Source: Thermoanaerobaculales bacterium (lineage in GTDB: Bacteria > Acidobacteriota > Thermoanaerobaculia > Thermoanaerobaculales > Sulfomarinibacteraceae). From it: a stretch of DNA of 9,130 nt. A model generated the notes under the pieces. That model did no database searches. It had not been told where the DNA came from and saw nothing but the letters and a program-made list of their open reading frames with translations. The stretch lies in contig JAOZUP010000143.1 of NCBI GenBank assembly GCA_029938595.1, positions 1 through 9,130 of the forward strand, written 5' to 3'. Positions 7,093 through 9,130 of this stretch are shown here, piece after piece. The position numbers were made by a program, and so were the translations under genes. Each line of letters begins with the position of its first letter. The stretch's first letter is position 1.

Positions 7093-7099
7093 AAAAAAG

Positions 7100-7173
7100 G
7101 GTGCCACTGATCACAACCCCACGACCCCGATCTCCGTTTTCGCACTTGTTGTGAAGTTGTGATCAGTGGCACC
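7100..7173. repeat. 18-bp perfect inverted repeat, second REP-like family
   Basis: The left arm 7100-7117 (GGTGCCACTGATCACAAC) is the exact reverse complement of 7156-7173, with 38 nt between them. Each arm contains the palindrome TGATCA. The arm resembles the shorter palindrome at 8555-8576, so this is a repeat family distinct from the GGTGCC-W-GGCACC elements but sharing the GGTGCC foot. It could fold as a long-stem hairpin, bind a dimeric protein, or be a REP pair. Confidence 0.75.
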
Positions 7174-7186
7174 ATGCTGATACGAT
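7157..7186 (+). promoter_or_regulatory. Candidate promoter of the beta-helix gene overlapping the inverted repeat
   Basis: TTGTGA (7157-7162) lies 18 nt before TACGAT (7181-7186), and TGA just ahead of the hexamer makes it an extended -10 (TGATACGAT). The -35 is inside the right arm of the inverted repeat, so the repeat could supply or control this promoter. Transcription would begin near 7193, leaving a leader of about 80 nt. Confidence 0.4.
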
Positions 7187-7217
7187 CATGGAGGCAACTC
7201 TGCGACAACCTGTTTTT

Positions 7218-7249
7218 GGGGGTGACGACGCTGGTAGGCGGTCACCCCC
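7218..7249 (+). promoter_or_regulatory. Strong hairpin in the 5' leader of the beta-helix gene
   Basis: GGGGGTGAC (7218-7226) and GTCACCCCC (7241-7249) form a perfect 9-bp GC-rich stem around a 14-nt loop. A smaller hairpin, ACCT (7253-7256) with AGGT (7262-7265), overlaps the ribosome site of the gene starting at 7275. Two adjacent hairpins, one touching the ribosome site, suggest possible control of translation or mRNA stability. No known riboswitch core was recognised, and there is no T-run for a terminator. Confidence 0.45.
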
Positions 7250-7274
7250 GGTACCTCGGAAAGGTGGAAGAACC

Positions 7275-8531
7275 ATGGCAAAGAGTCGGGCCGTTGAGCC
7301 ATCGGGATGCATAGTATTTCTGCTGCTGCTTCTGGCTTCCCCCGTTTCCGCCATGAACCTCTATGTCGATCGGTTGGACGACGAGTACAACGGTTGCAGT
7401 ATGGAGAGTTGTTCGCTGAGGGAGGCTATCACCGTAGCCAACGGCAGTGACGTGTACGACACCATCATCCTTCCGGCGGGAACCGTCGAGCTCTCCCGTG
7501 TAGGGGCCGGAGAGGACGGCAACAGCACGGGCGATCTTGATATCACGAGGAGCGTGACCATTGTGGGCAAAGGGCCCGGTGTGTCGATTGTCGATGCCAA
7601 TTATCTGGACAGGGTCTTTCATATCATGGGCTCTGGAGTTGTGGGGGCATTCGAAGGGATGACCATCACCCGAGGTGGAAACCTCGCCATGGGTGACGGT
7701 GGCGGCGGGATTTATGTCTCGCACGGGACGGCGGTCATTCTTCGCTGCGACGTTGTGGACAACGTATCCCCATTGGGAGGAATTACATCGGGGTGTGGAG
7801 GTGGGATTCAAGCCCGCACTGGAGCAGTCCTTTGGATCGAGGATAGCTCCGTCAGATCGAATGTCGCGGATAACCTCGGAGGGGGGATGTTCGTCAACAA
7901 CGAGTCATCGCTTCATGTCCTCCGGAGTACGATCAGCCAGAACCATGCGAGCGTCGGCGCACCCGCGGTGTATTTTCAAGGGGATACTGGGCAAATCAAC
8001 GACAGCACGATCAGCGGCAACTTCACCGGATCATTGGATTACGGCAGCATCTTTGTGAGCGGCAGCATGACACTGGGGTTCTGCACGTTGACTGGGAACA
8101 CCGATCCCACCATCAAATCAAGCGCGGCAAATTCGGTCACACTGGGACGGACCATCATCCATGGGCAGTGCGGTGATTCGGGGATATCTCTGGGCGGCAA
8201 CATCGAGACTCCCGGCAATACTTGCGGTTTGTCTCCTTTAAACGACCTCATGACGAGCGTCGACCCCGATCTCGGCCCGTTGGGCCTCTTCGGTGGCCTC
8301 ACTGAGACCCATCGCCCTTCGCCTACCAGCGTCGTTGTGGACCTGATTTTCCCCCCGGGTGTCCCCGACTGTACACGCCCCGACCAGCGGGGCGTTCCCC
8401 GCCCCGCCGACAGTAGCGGAGGTGCGACGCCCCTGTGTGACGTCGGGGCCGTGGAATTGATCCATGGAGAGATTTTCCTGGACGGATTCGAATGCGGTTA
8501 CACCGGGTCTTGGTCGAGCGAGGCGCCGTAG
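7275..8531 (+). CDS. Secreted CSLREA / choice-of-anchor Q right-handed beta-helix protein
   Basis: From the ATG at 7275 this is 418 residues. An upstream in-frame ATG at 7188 would add 29 residues, but the later start has AGGTGG (7262-7267) at good distance and puts the signal peptide (1-26, IVFLLLLLASPVSA) at the N-terminus. CSLREA (46-51) marks the CSLREA N-terminal domain. Residues 85-300 show parallel beta-helix features: Gly/Asn-rich turns, 'GGGIYVSHG', 'GGGIQARTGA', 'GGGMFVNNESS', and strands such as STISQNH and STISGNF. Residues 307-395 match the choice-of-anchor Q pattern (GGNI, SVDPDLGPLGLFGGLTET, DQRGVPRP, CDVGAVEL). The tail EIFLDGFECGYTGSWS resembles the IF-x-DGFE-x-G tail ending many secreted proteins of Gammaproteobacteria and Acidobacteriota, here with Cys408 minus one as C407 in place of the usual Ser. 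Likely a surface or secreted adhesin or polysaccharide-binding protein; no catalytic site recognised. Confidence 0.9.
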   Translation: MAKSRAVEPSGCIVFLLLLLASPVSAMNLYVDRLDDEYNGCSMESCSLREAITVANGSDVYDTIILPAGTVELSRVGAGEDGNSTGDLDITRSVTIVGKGPGVSIVDANYLDRVFHIMGSGVVGAFEGMTITRGGNLAMGDGGGGIYVSHGTAVILRCDVVDNVSPLGGITSGCGGGIQARTGAVLWIEDSSVRSNVADNLGGGMFVNNESSLHVLRSTISQNHASVGAPAVYFQGDTGQINDSTISGNFTGSLDYGSIFVSGSMTLGFCTLTGNTDPTIKSSAANSVTLGRTIIHGQCGDSGISLGGNIETPGNTCGLSPLNDLMTSVDPDLGPLGLFGGLTETHRPSPTSVVVDLIFPPGVPDCTRPDQRGVPRPADSSGGATPLCDVGAVELIHGEIFLDGFECGYTGSWSSEAP

Positions 8532-8554
8532 GGCAGATGGACGGGTGCCGGACT

Positions 8555-8576
8555 GGTGCCACTGGTCAGTGGCGCC
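8555..8576. repeat. REP-like palindrome between the beta-helix gene and the RayT relic
   Basis: GGTGCCACTG (8555-8564) and CAGTGGCGCC (8567-8576) are inverted, with one mismatch and a 2-bp spacer. The sequence CAGTGGCRCC followed by ATG and GCTGA is shared with the right arm at 7164-7180, so both belong to the second repeat family and flank the beta-helix gene. It ends 25 bp before the RayT relic's stop codon. It lies between convergent genes and might help end transcription, but there is no T-run. Confidence 0.6.
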
Positions 8577-8601
8577 ATGATGCTGAGTTGTGACGATGTA
8601 A

Positions 8602-8964
8602 TCAGACGTACAGGACCAGGCGATCGAGATAACTCTGATCTTCAACGAATTTCGCTTTGTATCGGCCTTGCCAGACGCCGCCGGTCCGACCGAAACGCCG
8701 GTTGAATCCGCGGCTGAATCTGTTCTGAATCCCGTGCATCCCGCGCCGAAGGGGGACCGACGAGCCTCGGACGACAAGGTGGAAGTGGTTGTACATCAAA
8801 CACCAAGCGAAAACAGTCCAGCCATCACGCCTCTTGACGTCGCGAACGATCTCGATGAACTCAACCGCCTCGTTGGGATGAGCGAAAATCGGCTCGCCGC
8901 TCGATACTCGGTTGTACACGTGGTACAAACCACCCTCGATAATCTTCCTCGGCCTGCGCGCCAC
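8602..8964 (-). pseudogene. 3'-truncated RayT-type tyrosine transposase
   Basis: The 120-residue product (from GTG 8964) is about half identical by eye to the first RayT over the catalytic domain: LYHVYNRV, the HUH motif His-Phe-His in YNHFHLVV, and VWQGRYKAKF. It stops at LVLYV, one residue after the likely nucleophile Tyr, where the intact copy continues YIHLNPVMAGVV. The remaining two thirds are missing, and REP-like sequence begins within about 25 bp. GTG 8964 is preferred over TTG 8979 because 'VARRPRK' aligns with the 'MGRRPRN' start of the intact copy and GAGG lies 9 nt upstream. The ancestral ribosome site (9035-9039) is 70 nt away instead of 6. Loss of the C-terminal helix region makes activity unlikely, though the catalytic residues remain. 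The two copies are diverged paralogues, not a recent duplication. Confidence 0.8.
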
Positions 8965-9013
8965 CGCCAGATTCCTCAACCGACAGCCTAGCTCAACTTC
9001 CCAACTTCCTAAA

Positions 9014-9083
9014 GCCTGGCACCGCTACTACCTACCTCCACCTGGTCCGATGGAACGTTCATAACATCAATACCCAGGTGCCT
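9014..9083. repeat. REP-like fragment and conserved upstream end of the second RayT
   Basis: GCCTGGCACC (9014-9023) is a half of the first-family palindrome lying inside the extra segment between ribosome site and start codon. Bases 9035-9083 match the right end of the intact RayT cassette (1651-1699) at 44 of 49 positions, including CCTCC, ATAACATCAATACCC and GGTGCCT. The homology ends there: the following CTATAAAG does not continue the palindrome seen at 1700-1710. Confidence 0.7.
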
Positions 9084-9115
9084 CTATAAAGAGTCAAGCC
9101 CAAATTAGAGGAGAA

Positions 9116-9130
9116 ATGAACCTCGTCGTC
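9116..9130 (+). CDS. Possible start of a gene running off the right edge
   Basis: ATG at 9116 follows GAGGAG (9108-9113) closely, and the five visible codons read MNLVV, which could begin a signal peptide. TATAAA (9085-9090) just after the RayT end could be a -10 element. Only 15 coding bases are visible, so no function can be given. The position, divergent from the RayT relic, mirrors the intact RayT upstream of the gene at 1824. Confidence 0.4.

Noticed and set aside
7066..7097. Rho-independent terminator after the large gene
   Set aside because: The stem is only 5 bp and is followed by TTT then a run of A; on the minus strand the T-run precedes the stem. Neither orientation is convincing.
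7188..7274. Upstream ATG start for the beta-helix protein
   Set aside because: It would bury the signal peptide behind 29 charged residues and lies on the leader hairpin; ATG 7275 has a better ribosome site.
7201..7274. c-di-GMP (GEMM-I) riboswitch suggested by GGTAGGCGGTCACC
   Set aside because: The essential upstream CACGCACAGGGCAAACC-type half and the tetraloop receptor are missing; only a short chance resemblance remains.

Overview
The window is GC-rich bacterial DNA in which most genes encode exported proteins and two RayT-type (REP-associated) tyrosine transposase loci sit between them. No rRNA, tRNA or marker gene is present, so taxonomy is inference. The mix of a long RayT with an extra C-terminal domain, a CSLREA beta-helix protein with a DGFE-type tail, and an 'LKSGG..EGRV' TPR-like exported protein fits Acidobacteriota or a similar environmental phylum. 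Planctomycetes, Myxococcota or Gammaproteobacteria cannot be excluded.

Layout. (1) 1-525, minus strand: the first 175 codons of an exported protein, running off the left edge, with its own consensus-like sigma70 promoter at 552-580. (2) 614-1704: a RayT cassette. A 332-residue transposase (646-1644, minus) lies between inverted 27-bp ends matching at 26 positions, each carrying the palindromic core GGTGCC-W-GGCACC. It occupies the region between divergently transcribed host genes. (3) 1824-7053, plus strand: two exported-protein genes 10 bp apart. The first is a PDZ protein with no protease domain (1824-2999). The second is a 1347-residue multidomain protein (3010-7053) with an alpha-helical N-terminus, a BIG2-like Ig domain, a long Pro-rich linker with a recurring short motif, a helical domain, a lower-GC beta-rich domain and a six-Cys tail. 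(4) 7054-7274: a 221-bp intergenic region packed with REP-like repeats, an 18-bp perfect inverted repeat, a candidate extended -10 promoter and a strong 5'-leader hairpin. (5) 7275-8531: a secreted CSLREA / choice-of-anchor Q beta-helix protein. (6) 8532-9083: a second REP-type palindrome, then a RayT relic (8602-8964, minus) cut off just after its catalytic tyrosine, then the same conserved upstream end as the first RayT. (7) 9116: a possible new plus-strand gene entering the right edge.

Working together. The PDZ gene and the 1347-residue gene look like a translationally close pair and probably act together outside the cytoplasm. The beta-helix gene has its own leader. The RayT elements explain most of the repeats. 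The most interesting undescribed candidates are the PDZ/large-protein pair with its recurring linker motif, and the two-family REP/RayT arrangement.
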